Shown here piece after piece: positions 7,823 to 8,693 of a stretch of DNA of 8,693 nucleotides. This DNA is from Candidatus Aminicenantota bacterium. GTDB taxonomy: Bacteria > Acidobacteriota > Aminicenantia > Aminicenantales > Aminicenantaceae. Both the position numbers and the translations under genes were made by a program. The notes under the pieces were generated by a model. That model did no database searches, was not told the origin of the DNA, and was given only the letters and a program-made list of their open reading frames with translations. Location of the stretch: contig JAFGNQ010000301.1 of assembly GCA_016926925.1 (NCBI GenBank), forward strand, positions 1-8,693, in the 5' to 3' direction. Each line of letters starts with the position of its first letter. Within the stretch, counting starts at the first letter, position 1.

Positions 7823-8488
7823 ATGAGATTTGCCAAATCTTGGCTCGTTCTTCTTGCAATTATTCATCTTTCTCTGTGTTCCTCTGTTCCCCGGGGACTC
7901 ATTATTTTATGTGCCGGGGACAGCATCACAGCCGGCGATTACCCCAGGTTTCTTCAGCGAATCCTCAAAAAAGAGGGGATCAGGGCAAAGGTTCTGAATT
8001 ACGGCCGCAACGGCAACACAAGCGGCGAATACTTAAGATATCTCGAAGAGAACGCGACAGCTCTATCAGATGAATATCCGCACTTTGTCCTTCTTCAGCT
8101 GGGAACCAACGACGTCCGGGAAGACGGCGATAAGACACCATCCGTGCTGTTTGAAGCCCACATGAGGAAAATTATCCGTATATTCAGTCATTTTCAGACG
8201 CGTTCCGGGACTAACACGCAAATCTTGCTGGCTGCAGTTCCATCCATTCCCAAGGAATGCCCGTATCCCTTCTCGCCGGACTCACAGCAGCGGGTGACAG
8301 CCGAGATCAATCCTCTTATCCGTAAAATAGCCGAAGAAACGGGACTGACTTTCGTGGACAATTACACCTTATTCCGGAATGCCCCTCATCTCCTCCCCGG
8401 TATTCATCCTTCCAAAGAAGGATATAAAGAGCTTGCCCGGAATTGGTACAAAACCCTCAAGCCTTTGATAAAAGATATAAAGAACTAG
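7823..8488 (+). CDS. Exported SGNH/GDSL-type esterase/lipase lacking the usual catalytic Asp
   Basis: The 221-residue protein has an SGNH-hydrolase fold signature, in the style of TesA and arylesterases. Block I is CAGDSITAG with nucleophile S34; block II is NYGRNGNTSG with oxyanion Gly G64; block III is LGTND with N96; block V is GIHPSKEGY with H195. Homologues usually read D-G-[IV]-H-P here. In this protein the text is LLPGIHP, so the triad Asp three residues before His is missing, as if one codon were deleted at about 8398/8399. The N-terminus is a signal peptide, possibly a lipoprotein signal at LSLC (16-19), though Leu at -1 is atypical. The gene begins 4 nt after the pump stop with no clear Shine-Dalgarno, so translation is probably coupled to the pump. 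Substrate is unknown: acyl or acetyl groups on lipids or cell-surface sugars are possible. It could be a Ser-His dyad enzyme, use another acid such as D179, or be inactive. Confidence 0.88.
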   Translation: MRFAKSWLVLLAIIHLSLCSSVPRGLIILCAGDSITAGDYPRFLQRILKKEGIRAKVLNYGRNGNTSGEYLRYLEENATALSDEYPHFVLLQLGTNDVREDGDKTPSVLFEAHMRKIIRIFSHFQTRSGTNTQILLAAVPSIPKECPYPFSPDSQQRVTAEINPLIRKIAEETGLTFVDNYTLFRNAPHLLPGIHPSKEGYKELARNWYKTLKPLIKDIKN

Positions 8489-8625
8489 AAGGTGGGCCAA
8501 AAACCAAAACAGCAGAGAAGCGCATCTTTATCCGCAAAGTGCTTACAGGTACCTCTCTCAAGCTACAAAAAAAGGATTAATTCCCATTTCCAGAGGAGCG
8601 CAGTTAGCCCGGTTCCACCTGTCAA

Positions 8626-8679
8626 GTCATTTAAAAATCTAACCGTAGCACCTATCATCTTGTCATTTAAAATCTAACC
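8626..8679. repeat. Two near-identical direct repeats, possibly terminal repeats of an insertion sequence
   Basis: Copy 1 at 8626-8644 and copy 2 at 8662-8679 both read GTCATTT-A(n)-TCTAACC; copy 1 has five A and copy 2 four. Each is preceded by CACCT (8616-8620 and 8649-8653) with 5 or 8 variable bases between, so the unit recurs with a period of 33-36 bp. The repeats are seen directly. IS21-family elements carry short repeats of this general look (TGTCA start, A-rich middle, ACC end) just inside their ends, before istA. That comparison rests on recall, not a search, and no transposase gene is in the window. Confidence 0.6.
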
Positions 8680-8686
8680 ATGGTTA
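8675..8686. repeat. 12-bp perfect palindrome TAACCATGGTTA
   Basis: The sequence equals its own reverse complement over 12 bases and begins inside the second direct-repeat copy. It could be an operator half-site pair, a transposase recognition element or the start of a larger structure cut by the window edge. The sequence alone does not decide. Confidence 0.5.
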
Positions 8687-8693
8687 ATGGCCA

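Larger units (their letters stand above)
8489..8693. other. Non-coding tail after the efflux operon
   Basis: No convincing gene is seen in these 205 bases. A weak hairpin (GCA-T-CTTT at 8522-8529 with AAAGTGC at 8536-8542, one bulge, 6-nt loop) follows the hydrolase gene. It has no T-run after it, so it is not a convincing intrinsic terminator. The right end, from about 8616, carries direct repeats and a palindrome described separately. A GTG-initiated 61-codon frame at 8492-8677 runs into the repeats and has no family features. Confidence 0.6.

Noticed and set aside
8522..8542. Intrinsic terminator after the hydrolase gene
   Set aside because: The stem is short and bulged, and it is followed by TTACAGG rather than a T-run.
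8492..8677. Possible 61-residue small protein starting at GTG
   Set aside because: It runs through the direct repeats, has no clear ribosome binding site and no family features. The repeat structure explains the sequence better.
8626..8679. CRISPR array
   Set aside because: There are only two copies of 18-19 bp with a 17-bp gap and differing A-run length. Repeats and spacer are too short, and no cas gene is present.

Overview
This window looks like chromosomal DNA from an uncultured Gram-negative (diderm) bacterium with moderate G+C. The evidence is a tripartite RND efflux system that needs an outer membrane, signal peptides, and a large DUF5916-type envelope protein. DUF5916 proteins are common in Acidobacteriota/Aminicenantes-like, Gemmatimonadota and Bacteroidota lineages. 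That placement is inference from family distribution only, and no marker gene is present to confirm it. All genes read on the + strand.

Layout. (1) Positions 1-2103 hold the 3' part of a DUF5916 protein with an N-terminal CBM9-like domain; its true start lies left of the window. (2) Positions 2104-2221 are an A+T-rich intergenic region with a plausible promoter right against the next start codon. Its best -35/-10 pair has a 20-bp spacer, as in promoters controlled by MerR-family metal sensors, and the transcript would be nearly leaderless. (3) Positions 2222-7818 are a tight heavy-metal efflux operon: outer-membrane channel (TolC/CzcC/CusC type), periplasmic adaptor (CzcB/CusB type, histidine-rich at both ends) and inner-membrane HME-RND proton antiporter (CzcA/CusA type). 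(4) Positions 7823-8488 encode an exported SGNH/GDSL hydrolase only 4 nt after the pump. It keeps Ser, Gly, Asn and His but lacks the Asp that normally precedes the catalytic His. (5) Positions 8489-8693 hold no convincing gene; the last ~80 bases carry two copies of an 18-19-bp direct repeat and a 12-bp perfect palindrome, possibly the edge of an insertion sequence.

How the genes work together. The three efflux proteins should form a trans-envelope complex: the permease takes up metal ions from the periplasm or inner membrane using the proton gradient, the adaptor may collect or hand over metal through its histidines, and the channel releases it outside. The substrate cannot be fixed. The pump lacks the first Asp of the CzcA DFGxxVD motif and also the methionines of the CusA copper/silver relay. 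The hydrolase is probably co-transcribed and exported, but its role in metal resistance is unknown. The DUF5916 gene appears to be a separate unit upstream.

The ordinary part is the HME-RND operon. The points most worth checking are the Asp-less hydrolase coupled to the pump, the A9 tract at the end of the pump gene (one lost base would fuse the two genes in frame), the unusual residue set of the pump, the MerR-like promoter geometry and the terminal repeats.
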